A DNA stretch of 22,305 bases from CAYVBE01 sp964448935 (GCA_964448935.1 CAYVBE010000049.1:1-22305); one strand, 5' to 3'; shown: positions 6,750 to 14,726, counted from the stretch's first letter. Translations and numbers: made by a program. Notes: generated by a model not told the origin, from the letters alone.

Positions 6750-8942
6750 CTACTCCGTGCCCACGTCCTCGCTGGAGAGCAGGAGGGCCATGGTGCCGTG
6801 CTCGGCGAAGTTGACCCGCACCATGTGCCGCGCGCCCATGGGCTCGACCTTCAGGATGCGCCCTTCGCCGTATCTGGGATGCTTGACCGCCACACCCGTC
6901 GCCAGGCGTCTGCCGTCGCCGCCGTCGAGTATCTGGAGGGTGAGGCGCTTCTTCTTCAGCACGTAGTCCATCTCTTTGCGGAAACCGCCCCCCAAACGTG
7001 ACGAGCGTGTGGGCTGCCGGCGGTCCACGCTGTCGGCCGGCAGTTCGTCCAGGAAGCGCGACGGATCGGCCGCTTCGTCCCGCCCGCGGGTTACGCGCCG
7101 CCTGCCGTGGGTGATGAACAGCCGCTCTCGCGCACGCGTCATGCCCACGTAGAAGAGCCGTCGCTCTTCCTCCAGCGCGCCCTGTTCGCTGCCATGGGCG
7201 CGGTCCTGCAGCGCCCTGTAATGCGGCAGAAGGCCCTCCTCAACACCCACGATGAAGACGGCGTCGAATTCCAGCCCCTTTGCCGAGTGCAGCGTCATGA
7301 ACGGCACGGCGGCCGCCTCCGCCTTCCACCCGTCCACGTCGCTCACCAGCGCGGCCTGTTCCAGGAAGCTGATCAGCCCACCGTTCGGATTGCGCTCGTC
7401 GTATTCCCGCGCGTATCCCTGGAACATATCCGCCAGCTCCTGCGCGTCCTGACGGTCGCTGGCCGGCATCTGCTCCACATAGTCGGTAAGTTGCAGCAGT
7501 CTCTTGACCAGTTCCCTCATGCTGCCGGTCTCCAGATCGCTCAGCTCGTGGTAGAGGCGGCTGAACCCCGTGACCGCCCGCGTGGCGCGCGTGCCCAGCG
7601 ACTCGATCTCCTCGGCCCGCTGCGCGGTCTCCAGCAGGCTGAGGTCACGGCGCTTTGCCTCCTCCTGTAGTCGCTCCAACGTCTTGGCGCCGATGCCGCG
7701 GGTGGGAGTATTGATAATGCGCGCGCAGGCGGCGTCGTCGCGGGGGTTGACCAGGAGTTGCAGATATGCCCGCAGGTCCTTGACCTGCTTGCGGTCGAAG
7801 AACCCCACACTGTCCACCACCTGGTGCGGCAGCGCCAGCGCGGCGAAGGCGTCCTCCAGCGGCAGCGATTGCTGCTTGGTGCGGTAGAAGACGGCCACCT
7901 CGGTGGGCTTCACGCCATCGTCCAGAAGCTCCTGCACCTTGCCGGCCACCCATCGCCCCTCGTCGTAGGAATCGCGAAAGCCCCGCAGCATCACCGGCTC
8001 GCCGGCGTCGCGGTCCGTCCAGAGGGCTTTCTCGTGGCGGAGCTGGTTGTTGGCGATGCAGGCCGAGGCGGCCCGGAGGATGTTAGCCATCGAGCGGTAG
8101 TTGCGCTCCAGCATCACCACACGGGCGCCGGGAAAGTCCTCCTCGAACTCCAGCAGGTTCTCCAGCCGCGCCCCGCGCCAGCTATAGATCATCTGATCCG
8201 GATCGCCCACGGCCGTGATGTTACGGTGTTTGCCCTGCAGGGCGCGGGCGATCAGGTGCTGCGCCAGGTTGGTGTCCTGATACTCGTCCACCAGCACGTG
8301 CAGGTAGTTGTCCTGCAGGTCCGCCAGCACCTCGGGGCACTCGCTGAATACGTCCAGTGTCTTCAGCAGCAGGTCGTCGAAGTCCAGCGCATTATTGTCC
8401 AGCAGGCGCTCCTCGTAGTCCGCGTAGACCTCGGCGTAGGTCTGCTCCTCGATGCCGAGGGCCTGCGAGCGGCACTCTTGTGGCCCGACGATGTGGTCCT
8501 TCTTCACCGAGATGAAGTCCAGTATCTCGCGCGGCGAGTAGGTGTCCTCGTCGAGCTGCATGTCCCGCACCACCTGCCGCACGATCCGCAGGGAGTCGGT
8601 GCGGTCGTAGATGGTGAAGGACCGGTCGCGCCCCAGCCGGTGGACCTCCCGCCGCAAGAGACGGGCGCAGAAGCTGTGGAAGGTGGTGACGTAGACCTCC
8701 TCGCCCACCAATGATTCGACCCGGCGGCGCATCTCGTCCGCGGCCTTGTTGGTGAAGGTCATGGCCACGATGCGGTCCGGCGGCACGCCGGTGGCCAGCA
8801 GATAGGCGATGCGGCGGATGATGACGCGGGTCTTCCCGCTGCCCGCGCCGGCGACGACCAGCAGCGGACCCTCCCCATGGCTGGCGGCCTCGCGCTGGGG
8901 CTCCGTCAGGTCGGCGGTAATCTGTTCGATGACATCGGTCAT
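6750..8942 (-). CDS. UvrD/PcrA-type superfamily 1A DNA helicase
   Basis: A 730-aa ATP-dependent 3'-5' DNA helicase for nucleotide-excision or mismatch repair and replication-fork rescue. Motifs in order: Q-motif region LTEPQREAA, Walker A AGAGSGKT (31-38), Ia MTFTNKAADEM, DEYQDT (219-224), motif III GDPDQMIYSWRGA (246-258), motif IV ERNYRS, motif V LHSAKGLEFD and motif VI YVGMTRARERL. The C-terminal 60 residues (from about KKKRLTLQIL through VKHPRYGEG) form the short Tudor-like tail of PcrA/UvrD that binds RNA polymerase or UvrB. The ATG at 8942 lacks an obvious Shine-Dalgarno, and an in-frame TTG at 8957 is the alternative. The gene is monocistronic, with a strong promoter and a structured 80-nt leader. 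PcrA versus UvrD cannot be decided from sequence alone. Confidence 0.93.
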   Translation of the reverse strand: MTDVIEQITADLTEPQREAASHGEGPLLVVAGAGSGKTRVIIRRIAYLLATGVPPDRIVAMTFTNKAADEMRRRVESLVGEEVYVTTFHSFCARLLRREVHRLGRDRSFTIYDRTDSLRIVRQVVRDMQLDEDTYSPREILDFISVKKDHIVGPQECRSQALGIEEQTYAEVYADYEERLLDNNALDFDDLLLKTLDVFSECPEVLADLQDNYLHVLVDEYQDTNLAQHLIARALQGKHRNITAVGDPDQMIYSWRGARLENLLEFEEDFPGARVVMLERNYRSMANILRAASACIANNQLRHEKALWTDRDAGEPVMLRGFRDSYDEGRWVAGKVQELLDDGVKPTEVAVFYRTKQQSLPLEDAFAALALPHQVVDSVGFFDRKQVKDLRAYLQLLVNPRDDAACARIINTPTRGIGAKTLERLQEEAKRRDLSLLETAQRAEEIESLGTRATRAVTGFSRLYHELSDLETGSMRELVKRLLQLTDYVEQMPASDRQDAQELADMFQGYAREYDERNPNGGLISFLEQAALVSDVDGWKAEAAAVPFMTLHSAKGLEFDAVFIVGVEEGLLPHYRALQDRAHGSEQGALEEERRLFYVGMTRARERLFITHGRRRVTRGRDEAADPSRFLDELPADSVDRRQPTRSSRLGGGFRKEMDYVLKKKRLTLQILDGGDGRRLATGVAVKHPRYGEGRILKVEPMGARHMVRVNFAEHGTMALLLSSEDVGTE

Positions 8943-8953
8943 TGTATGTAGTA

Positions 8954-8973
8954 GCAACGCTCCAAGGCGTTGC
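8954..8973. repeat. 7-bp inverted repeat next to the helicase start
   Basis: GCAACGC (8954-8960) and GCGTTGC (8967-8973) are perfect inverted arms around TCCAAG. In the helicase mRNA this hairpin ends about 11 nt before the ATG, where a ribosome-binding site would normally lie, and it overlaps the alternative TTG start. It could modulate translation or be a remnant of a dispersed palindrome. Confidence 0.6.
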
Positions 8974-9003
8974 CAGCCAACAGCTTATAGGAGTGGATGG
9001 TGT

Positions 9004-9018
9004 GCGCTCGACGAGCGC
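9004..9018. repeat. Palindrome in the helicase leader
   Basis: GCGCTC (9004-9009) and GAGCGC (9013-9018) flank GAC. It falls just inside the predicted transcript start of the helicase gene (about 9024). It may act as an operator or as a 5' hairpin. Confidence 0.55.
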
Positions 9019-9030
9019 CCTGCCCACGCT

Positions 9031-9059
9031 ATGATAGGCCGGACCGGGCCGGCTGTCAA
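9031..9059 (-). promoter_or_regulatory. Strong sigma70-type promoter of the helicase gene
   Basis: On the minus strand, TTGACA (9054-9059) is perfect, the spacer is 17 bases and TATCAT (9031-9036) matches 5/6. Predicted start is about 9024, giving a leader of roughly 80 nt that contains two palindromes. It lies back-to-back with the candidate promoter at 9068-9096, the -35 elements being 8 bases apart. Confidence 0.75.
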
Positions 9060-9067
9060 ACGGCCGC

Positions 9068-9096
9068 TTGCGCGGGCGGCGTCCTTGGGGTAGGCT
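9068..9096 (+). promoter_or_regulatory. Candidate promoter of the lipoprotein/M48 operon
   Basis: TTGCGC (9068-9073) and TAGGCT (9091-9096) are separated by 17 bases and lie about 53 bases before the lipoprotein ATG. The -35 hexamer is identical to that proposed for the tRNA operon at 15973, which supports it slightly. The -10 is poor. Confidence 0.35.
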
Positions 9097-9148
9097 GGCA
9101 GCTAAGAGGCCGGGCAGGTTTCCCAACCAGCCACCGGGGGAAAGAGAT

Positions 9149-9325
9149 ATGCTGCACAAGTGCGTGGCCATGCTGATCGTGCTGGCGTGCGCCACCGGAT
9201 GCACCATAAGCCGCGATATCGTGGAGGTAGAACCGCCGCGGGAGCGGCCGTCGCTGCAGAATCTCGAGCAGCACCTGACATACAACGACCCGGACCGGGG
9301 CGCATCCGACTACATCATCGAGTGA
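9149..9325 (+). CDS. Small predicted lipoprotein, 58 aa
   Basis: A very short protein with a hydrophobic signal segment (residues 7-17) ending in ATGC, a plausible lipobox with Cys18 as the lipidated residue (Cys14 in VLAC is less likely). After cleavage about 40 acidic, polar residues remain, ending DRGASDYIIE. The ATG at 9149 follows a purine-rich GGGGGAAAGAG. The frame extends to 9068 but without a better start. It precedes the M48 lipoprotein by 31 bases and is probably its operon partner. Function is unknown; a small envelope partner or inhibitor of the protease is possible but unsupported. Confidence 0.65.
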   Translation: MLHKCVAMLIVLACATGCTISRDIVEVEPPRERPSLQNLEQHLTYNDPDRGASDYIIE

Positions 9326-9356
9326 GCGCCGTTCGGCGGCGCAAGGGGGAGCCGGA

Positions 9357-10802
9357 ATGATACCGCGCATCAGACGCAAAGACCTGATGACCGGAGCCTT
9401 CGCGACGATCATCTGTCTGGCGGCCGCCCTGTTCTCCGCCGGATGCCAGACGAATCCCGTCACGGGCCGAAGCGAACTGAGGCTGGTCAGCGAATCCCAG
9501 GAGGTGCAGCTCGGCCATCAGACGCACCCCAACGTCATCTTCATGTACGACGGGGAGTATTACGATCACGAGCTGAACCGCTACCTGGGCACCATCGTGA
9601 TGCGGCTCCACTCCGTCAGCCACCGGCCCCAGATGCCGATGGACTTCACGATGCTCAACACCTCGACCATCAACGCCTTTGCCACGCCCGCGCACGTCTA
9701 CGCGACGCGGGGATTCCTGGCCGAGCTGGAGAACGAGGCGCAGTTCGCGGCGGTTATGGGTCACGAGCTGGCGCACGTGGCGGCCGGTCATTCTGCTCAA
9801 CGGCTCTCGCAGAACATACTCATCTCGCTCGCGTTCGGCCTCGCAGGACAGGTGGCCGACTCCGGCGCCGCCTCGGCCGCGCTGAACGTGGGCCAGGTGG
9901 GCATTACGCTGCTGGGCCTGTCCTACAGCCGCGAGCAGGAACGCCAGGCTGACCGTGTCGGCACTTACTACATGGCCCTGGCCGGCTGGGACCCCGACGA
10001 GGCGATCTCCATGCAGCGGCTCCTGCACGACCTGAACGAGCACCAGGCGAACTTCATGGACAAATACCTCTCGACCCACCCCCAGGAGGAGAACCGCATC
10101 TCCGAAATCCGGGCGGTCATTGACGAGAGGAATCTCTCCCGGCGTCACGTCCAGGGAGATGGGGTGTTTGCGGACCGGTGGAACCGCCGCCTGCAGCGGC
10201 TGCGGCAGGTGAATCAGGATTTCGCCCCCTACGACCGCGGCATGAAGCTGCTGGAGAAAAAGGACTACCGCGGAGCACTCCAGGCCGCGGAGGAAGCTCT
10301 CTCCATCCGGGACGACCAGGCGCAGTTCTTCCGGCTCAAAGGTGACGCCCTGCTCGGCCTCAACCGCATCCAGGAGGCCAAGGACGCCTACCGGCAGTCC
10401 CTGGACCGTGATCGGCGCTACGTGCTGGCCAACCTGGGGCTGGCGCAGGCATACGAGGCCGAAGGCAACCACCGCGCCGCCGAGAGGGAGTATGCGAAGG
10501 TCGCCCACGACTACCCCGGCAGCGTGCAGGGGCTCTACGGACTGGCCGTCGCGCGCTACCGGCTCCAGGACTACGCGGGCGCCGTGCGTCCTTTTGAAGA
10601 TGTGGTCAACGCCGTGCCCGAACTGGCCCCGGCGTACTACATGCTGGCGCACTGCTACGAGCGCACCGGCCGCCCGGCGGCAGCCTATCAGAGCTACCAC
10701 AGCGCCCTGTCCGCCGGCCTCAGCGGGCCCGAACGCAACAGCGCAGCGAACCGAATCCGCGCCCTGCAACCGGTGGTGGCGCCGGAACCCGAAGAGAAGT
10801 AA
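9357..10802 (+). CDS. M48-family zinc metalloprotease lipoprotein with TPR domain (BepA-like)
   Basis: A 481-aa predicted periplasmic lipoprotein. The signal sequence ends with the lipobox SAGC (Cys30), followed by the family opening NPVTGRSELRLVSE (33-46). The peptidase domain carries the zinc motif HELAH (136-140) and the third-ligand motif EQERQAD (E195). Residues from about 285 to the end form tetratricopeptide-type helical repeats, visible as YDRGMKLLEKKDYRGAL, AYEAEGNHRAAEREY and LAHCYERTGRPAAA. This layout matches BepA/YfgC-like proteases that survey outer-membrane protein assembly. All catalytic residues are present. An alternative start at the internal ATG (9387) would shorten the basic N-region. 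It shares an operon with the 58-aa lipoprotein. Confidence 0.92.
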   Translation: MIPRIRRKDLMTGAFATIICLAAALFSAGCQTNPVTGRSELRLVSESQEVQLGHQTHPNVIFMYDGEYYDHELNRYLGTIVMRLHSVSHRPQMPMDFTMLNTSTINAFATPAHVYATRGFLAELENEAQFAAVMGHELAHVAAGHSAQRLSQNILISLAFGLAGQVADSGAASAALNVGQVGITLLGLSYSREQERQADRVGTYYMALAGWDPDEAISMQRLLHDLNEHQANFMDKYLSTHPQEENRISEIRAVIDERNLSRRHVQGDGVFADRWNRRLQRLRQVNQDFAPYDRGMKLLEKKDYRGALQAAEEALSIRDDQAQFFRLKGDALLGLNRIQEAKDAYRQSLDRDRRYVLANLGLAQAYEAEGNHRAAEREYAKVAHDYPGSVQGLYGLAVARYRLQDYAGAVRPFEDVVNAVPELAPAYYMLAHCYERTGRPAAAYQSYHSALSAGLSGPERNSAANRIRALQPVVAPEPEEK

Positions 10803-10815
10803 CCTGACCGGCGGC

Positions 10816-10844
10816 TTGCAAATAGCCCCTCCGTGCGGTACACA
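10816..10844 (+). promoter_or_regulatory. Candidate promoter of mreC
   Basis: TTGCAA (10816-10821, 4/6), a 17-base spacer and TACACA (10839-10844, 3/6) lie in the 70-bp gap before mreC. The site is modest, and read-through from the M48 gene remains possible because no terminator hairpin is visible. Confidence 0.3.
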
Positions 10845-10878
10845 TGGGTAAGTTCCTGCCCACCTTGAGCGCGTGCCT

Positions 10879-11718
10879 ATGGGAAGGTTGACCGCAACTA
10901 CCTGGAAGCGTTTGAAGCTGCTTCTCTGCCTTCTTGCCGTGTCCGCGTTTATCCTGCTCATGCCGGCCGGGTTCACCGCACCCACGCGGGTGGTTTTCAC
11001 CGAGGCCGTCGGGCCCATCGAGACGGCGCTCTATCAGGGCGCGGGCGACGTGCTGGCCACGGGCGGGACGCTGACCGAGATGTTCCTGCGCCGGGACCGG
11101 CAGACCGCCCTGACGCGCGAGGTCGCGCGGCTGCGCAACGACAACGCGCGCCTGGCGGAGGCCCTGCGGCGGCAGAATGAGCGGCTGGAGAGCATCCGCA
11201 AGCTGGAGGTGGCCGAGCTGCCCTTCCGGACGATCCGCGCGCCCGTCACCTCTTACGAAACCACCGCCGCCCGCCGCAGCGTGGTGCTGGCCGCCGGCAG
11301 CGCGCGGGGGGTCGAGGCGGGCATGGCCGCCGCGGCGCAGGGGGCGCTCATTGGCATCGTGCGTGAGGTCGGGCCCTCCTTCTGCCGGGTAAGGCTCATC
11401 ACGGACCCCGGCAGCGTGGTGCCGTGCCGGCTGGCCGGCGGCCGCGGGGTGTGCCTGCTGACGGGAACCGGCGAGGACACGTGCCGGGTCGAGTGGGTCA
11501 GGCGCGGCTCGATGGTTGACGTGGGGGAGTTCGTTCTGACCGCCGCACTGGACGTGAAGCCTGCCCCCGGCTTGAAGCTGCCCGACGGCCTGCCCGCGGC
11601 CACCGTCACCGAGGTGGGCCGCGACCGGATGGAACCGCTGTTCGACCGCATCCGGGCCGCCCCGCGCGTGGACCTGACGCGTCTGGAAGAGGCCGAAGTG
11701 CTTATCCCCGAGGGGTGA
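10879..11718 (+). CDS. mreC: Rod-shape-determining protein MreC
   Basis: A 279-aa bitopic inner-membrane protein of the elongasome that links MreB filaments to peptidoglycan synthases in the periplasm. There is a short basic cytoplasmic N-terminus, a transmembrane helix (about 12-30), a coiled coil (about 70-110; REVARLRNDNARLAEALRRQ) and a C-terminal double beta-barrel domain recognised by VLAAGSARGVEAGMAAAAQGALIGIV and LITDPGSVVPCRL (two nearby segments). Neither mreB nor mreD lies nearby, so the gene is separated from the usual mreBCD cluster. Either the ATG at 10879 or the GTG two codons earlier (10873) could start it; no strong Shine-Dalgarno decides. It is followed by the DinG-like helicase gene. 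Confidence 0.85.
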   Translation: MGRLTATTWKRLKLLLCLLAVSAFILLMPAGFTAPTRVVFTEAVGPIETALYQGAGDVLATGGTLTEMFLRRDRQTALTREVARLRNDNARLAEALRRQNERLESIRKLEVAELPFRTIRAPVTSYETTAARRSVVLAAGSARGVEAGMAAAAQGALIGIVREVGPSFCRVRLITDPGSVVPCRLAGGRGVCLLTGTGEDTCRVEWVRRGSMVDVGEFVLTAALDVKPAPGLKLPDGLPAATVTEVGRDRMEPLFDRIRAAPRVDLTRLEEAEVLIPEG

Positions 11719-11746
11719 GGCGGCCGGAGTGTCTGTCGGGGTTCCC

Positions 11747-11775
11747 TTCAAACGGAGCGCAGGCTCTGTTAGGAT
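11747..11775 (+). promoter_or_regulatory. Candidate extended -10 promoter of the DinG-like gene
   Basis: TTCAAA (11747-11752, 4/6), 17 bases, then TAGGAT (11770-11775, 4/6) preceded by TGT, an extended -10. The start would fall near 11782, at the edge of a 16-bp palindrome. This position rules out the upstream GTG (11729) and ATG (11774) as starts and supports the ATG at 11846. Confidence 0.45.
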
Positions 11776-11780
11776 GGGCG

Positions 11781-11796
11781 GCGCGTTGAAACGCGC
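11781..11796. repeat. 16-bp palindrome at the predicted transcription start of the DinG-like gene
   Basis: GCGCGTT (11781-11787) and AACGCGC (11790-11796) are perfect inverted arms around GA. In RNA this gives a 6-bp stem with a TGAA loop at the very 5' end. It could be a repressor operator or a stabilising 5' hairpin. Confidence 0.6.
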
Positions 11797-11800
11797 ACAC

Positions 11801-11845
11801 GGACCTACGCGGACTGACACGGACGCTGTGGACACGCCCACGGAC
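11801..11845. repeat. Phased GGAC words before the DinG-like gene
   Basis: GGAC occurs at 11801, 11811, 11821, 11830 and 11842, at intervals of 10, 10, 9 and 12 bases, in a stretch directly upstream of the ATG at 11846. Similar spacing of TGTGGAC and CGGAC recurs at about 21870-21885. It looks like a degenerate short tandem repeat, not coding sequence. Confidence 0.5.
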
Positions 11846-14689
11846 ATGAGCCCCGACAAACCGCGCATATTTGCCGCACTGCTGACGACCGGACCTTCGC
11901 CCGCCGAAGACCGGGTGGTGGAAACGGCCGCGGTGCGCGGCCCGGGCGATCAGGGCTTCCAGGAGTTGGCCCGCCCGCAGGAGATTACGAAGGCCTCCCT
12001 GCGGCTCTGCGCGCTGTCCGAGGCCGACCTGGCGGGGTGTCCGCCACCGGCGCGGGCGCTGGAGGACCTGGCGGAGTTCTGCGGACGCGGGCCGGTGGTG
12101 GTCCACGACGCCGAGGCTTTCGGCGCGTTCTTCGAGGTGGCGGGCGTGCGGCCCCCCGCCCTGCTGGACGCGCGGGACCTGGCGCGCACCGCGGTCCCCC
12201 GTGCGGCGGAGTTCAGCCTGGAGGGGCTGGCGGACGAGCTGGCGATCGAACAGCCGCAGACCTTCCGCGCCGCGGACCGGGCGCGGCTGCTGGCCGACAT
12301 CTGGGCCGGGCTGCTGCAGGAGCTGGCCGACACGCCGCCGGCGGCCCTGGACCAGATATGCCGGCTCGCGCAGGCGGCCGGCCACCCGCTTGCCGACGTG
12401 CTGACCGGAATGGCGGACTCCGGCGGATTCGAGTTGAGCGTGGACGCGGTGGGCAAGCTGGCGGAGTTGTTCCCGAACCATCGGGAACTTTTCCGCAAGG
12501 TGCAGAAATACAAACCGCCGGAACCCGGGGAGGCGGCGCTGCCGGCCGAGGAAATATGCGCCATGTTCGGCCCGGACGCGGTGATCGGGCGGAACCTGTC
12601 GGGCTACGAGCAGCGCGACGAACAGGTCTGGATGGTCAGGGCGGTCTGCGAGGCGCTCAGCGAGCCACACCACCTGATGGTGGAGGCCGGCACGGGCACC
12701 GGCAAGTCCATGGGATACCTGCTGCCCGCCATCGCGTGGACGTGCATCAACAACGACAAAGTGGTCGTCTCGACCAACACGCGCAACCTGCAGGAGCAGC
12801 TCTATCACAAGGACCTGCCCTTCCTCAGCGAGCTGCTGCCGGGGCGTTTCGAGCCGGCGCTGCTCAAGGGGCGCAGCAACTACATCTGCGTCCGGCGGTT
12901 CATGCACCTGATGCAGCACTTCGAGCGCGAGTTGGCCGAACCGGAGCACTACATGGCACTGGCGCCGCTGGTCAAGTGGTCGGCCCTCACGGTCAGGGGC
13001 GACATCTCGGAGTGCAACGGATTCCTCCAATCACCGGGCGCATCGGCCGTGCGCCACGCCGTGGTGAGTGGGTCGGACCAGTGCGCCGGGCGGGCCTGCC
13101 GCTACCGCACGCGCTGCATGGTCCAGCGCGCGCGCTGCAAGGCCCAACTGGCCGACGTGATCGTGGTGAACCACGCCCTTCTGTTCTCCGAGATCGGCCT
13201 GGACACGCCGGTGCTGCCCGAGTATCGGTGCGTGGTCTTCGACGAGGCACATAACCTGGAGGAGGTGGCCACCAACGCCCTGGCCGAGGAAGTCAACAGC
13301 CTGAGCGTCTATCGCGTGACCAACTGGCTCTACCGCAGCCGTCAGGACGGCAGCGGCAGCGGGCTGCTGTCCACACTGATGCACGAGCTGGGATCGGATG
13401 CGGTTCCCGCGGGCAAGCGCGAGGGCCTGACCGACGCCGCCGGGAGCGTGATGGACCTGGTGGACGACGTGGTGCAGGCCACGCGCCAGTTCTTCGAGGT
13501 GCTGCGGGAGCCCTTCCAGGAGCTTCCCCCCTACATGGACCGCGTCATGCTGGCGGAGTGCGAGCCTCCCGTGGGCCGCCACAGCGAGGCCTGGGATGCG
13601 GCGGACCGGCTGCGCAAGTCCATCGCCGCGCTGGGCGTGGGCAGCGAGGACCTGGCCGAGAGCCTGGAGCCGCTGGGCGAGGAGTCGGACGCCATAGAGG
13701 AGGTCGCCCGCGACCTGCGCTCCGCCATGGAGCGACTGCGCGAGGTCGGTGACACGATCGAGTTTATCCTGTTGCAGGAGAACGAGGAATACGTCTACTG
13801 GCTGGAGCGCGTGCGGCGGCAGCGGCGGGAGTTCTGCTCCATCCACGCCGCGCCGCTGCAGATCGGCGACCACTTCCGTGACTTCCTTTTCGGGCAGAAG
13901 CGGACGGTCATCTTCACGTCCGCCACGCTGCAGGTGGCCGGCGAGTTCGACTACATGCTGGAGCGCATGGGCGCCGACGTGCTGCCGCCCGGGCACATCC
14001 ACTGCCTGTCGGTGGGCTCCCCGTTCGACTATTCGCGGCAGTCGCTGGTAGGCGTGACGACCTTCCTGCCCGACCCCGGCGGGCGGCGCGATCGGGACTT
14101 TGACCGGCAGCTCGGGGAATTCCTGCGGGACCTCCTGCGGGCCACGGAGGGGCGGGCGATGGTGCTGTTCACCTCCTACAGCCTGCTGGAAGCCGTTTAC
14201 GGCGCGGTGAAAGAGCCCCTGGAACGGGCGGGCATCAAGGTGCTGGCCCAGGGCCACAGCGGCAGCCGGGAGGCCATCACCACCTACTTCCGACATGACC
14301 CCGCCAGCGTGCTGCTGGGCACGCGCAGTTTCTGGGAGGGAGTGGACATCGCGGGCCAGACGCTGAGCTGCCTGGTGCTGACCAAGCTGCCCTTCCACGT
14401 CTTTACCGATCCCCTGGTGCGGGGACGCATGTCCTACCTGCGCACGATGGGCCGCGACCCGTTCCACCACTACACCCTGCCGCAGGCGGTTATCAGCTTC
14501 CGGCAGGGCTTCGGCCGGCTGATCCGCCGCAAGACCGACCGCGGGGTCGTCATCGTCACCGACCGCCGCATGGTGACCAAGGACTACGGCAAGCTGTTCC
14601 TGGACGGCCTGCCCACCGGACACCAGGTGTTCCAGGAAAGCGAACAGGCACTGGGCGCCGTCAGGGAGTTCTTCCACGGCACGGACTGA
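11846..14689 (+). CDS. DinG-type iron-sulfur helicase with degenerate exonuclease domain
   Basis: A 947-aa superfamily 2 helicase of the XPD/DinG group, expected to unwind damaged DNA, R-loops or similar structures 5'-3'. Residues 1-160 align with the DnaQ-like exonuclease domain fused to Firmicute DinG proteins (TTG at 14-16, FSLEGLADEL at 123-132). Every catalytic residue is gone: the DxE of DxETTG is A11/L13, the Asp of the HNAxFD motif is F92, and the terminal His/Asp are F140/R145. The helicase core is intact: AGTGTGKS (281-288), iron-sulfur cysteines C348, C413, C418 and C424 with the C-x4-C-x5-C spacing of E. coli DinG, DEAH (466-469), and motif VI near QGFGRLIRR. I place the start at the ATG just before the exonuclease-like domain. 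The frame itself extends back to a GTG at 11729. Confidence 0.9.
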   Translation: MSPDKPRIFAALLTTGPSPAEDRVVETAAVRGPGDQGFQELARPQEITKASLRLCALSEADLAGCPPPARALEDLAEFCGRGPVVVHDAEAFGAFFEVAGVRPPALLDARDLARTAVPRAAEFSLEGLADELAIEQPQTFRAADRARLLADIWAGLLQELADTPPAALDQICRLAQAAGHPLADVLTGMADSGGFELSVDAVGKLAELFPNHRELFRKVQKYKPPEPGEAALPAEEICAMFGPDAVIGRNLSGYEQRDEQVWMVRAVCEALSEPHHLMVEAGTGTGKSMGYLLPAIAWTCINNDKVVVSTNTRNLQEQLYHKDLPFLSELLPGRFEPALLKGRSNYICVRRFMHLMQHFERELAEPEHYMALAPLVKWSALTVRGDISECNGFLQSPGASAVRHAVVSGSDQCAGRACRYRTRCMVQRARCKAQLADVIVVNHALLFSEIGLDTPVLPEYRCVVFDEAHNLEEVATNALAEEVNSLSVYRVTNWLYRSRQDGSGSGLLSTLMHELGSDAVPAGKREGLTDAAGSVMDLVDDVVQATRQFFEVLREPFQELPPYMDRVMLAECEPPVGRHSEAWDAADRLRKSIAALGVGSEDLAESLEPLGEESDAIEEVARDLRSAMERLREVGDTIEFILLQENEEYVYWLERVRRQRREFCSIHAAPLQIGDHFRDFLFGQKRTVIFTSATLQVAGEFDYMLERMGADVLPPGHIHCLSVGSPFDYSRQSLVGVTTFLPDPGGRRDRDFDRQLGEFLRDLLRATEGRAMVLFTSYSLLEAVYGAVKEPLERAGIKVLAQGHSGSREAITTYFRHDPASVLLGTRSFWEGVDIAGQTLSCLVLTKLPFHVFTDPLVRGRMSYLRTMGRDPFHHYTLPQAVISFRQGFGRLIRRKTDRGVVIVTDRRMVTKDYGKLFLDGLPTGHQVFQESEQALGAVREFFHGTD

Positions 14690-14726
14690 CACGCAGAAAG
14701 CCCGATGCTGCCCCGCCGCCACACCA

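Noticed and set aside
9315..11018. A 567-codon open frame on the minus strand over the M48 gene
   Set aside because: Antisense to an M48 protease with all catalytic residues; no motif and no ribosome-binding support.
11729..11845. A 39-residue N-terminal extension of the DinG-type protein from a GTG
   Set aside because: It would start before the predicted promoter and read through the palindrome and GGAC repeat; composition is unlike the protein.
13031..14722. A 563-codon open frame on the minus strand over the helicase
   Set aside because: Antisense shadow of the DinG-type helicase core.
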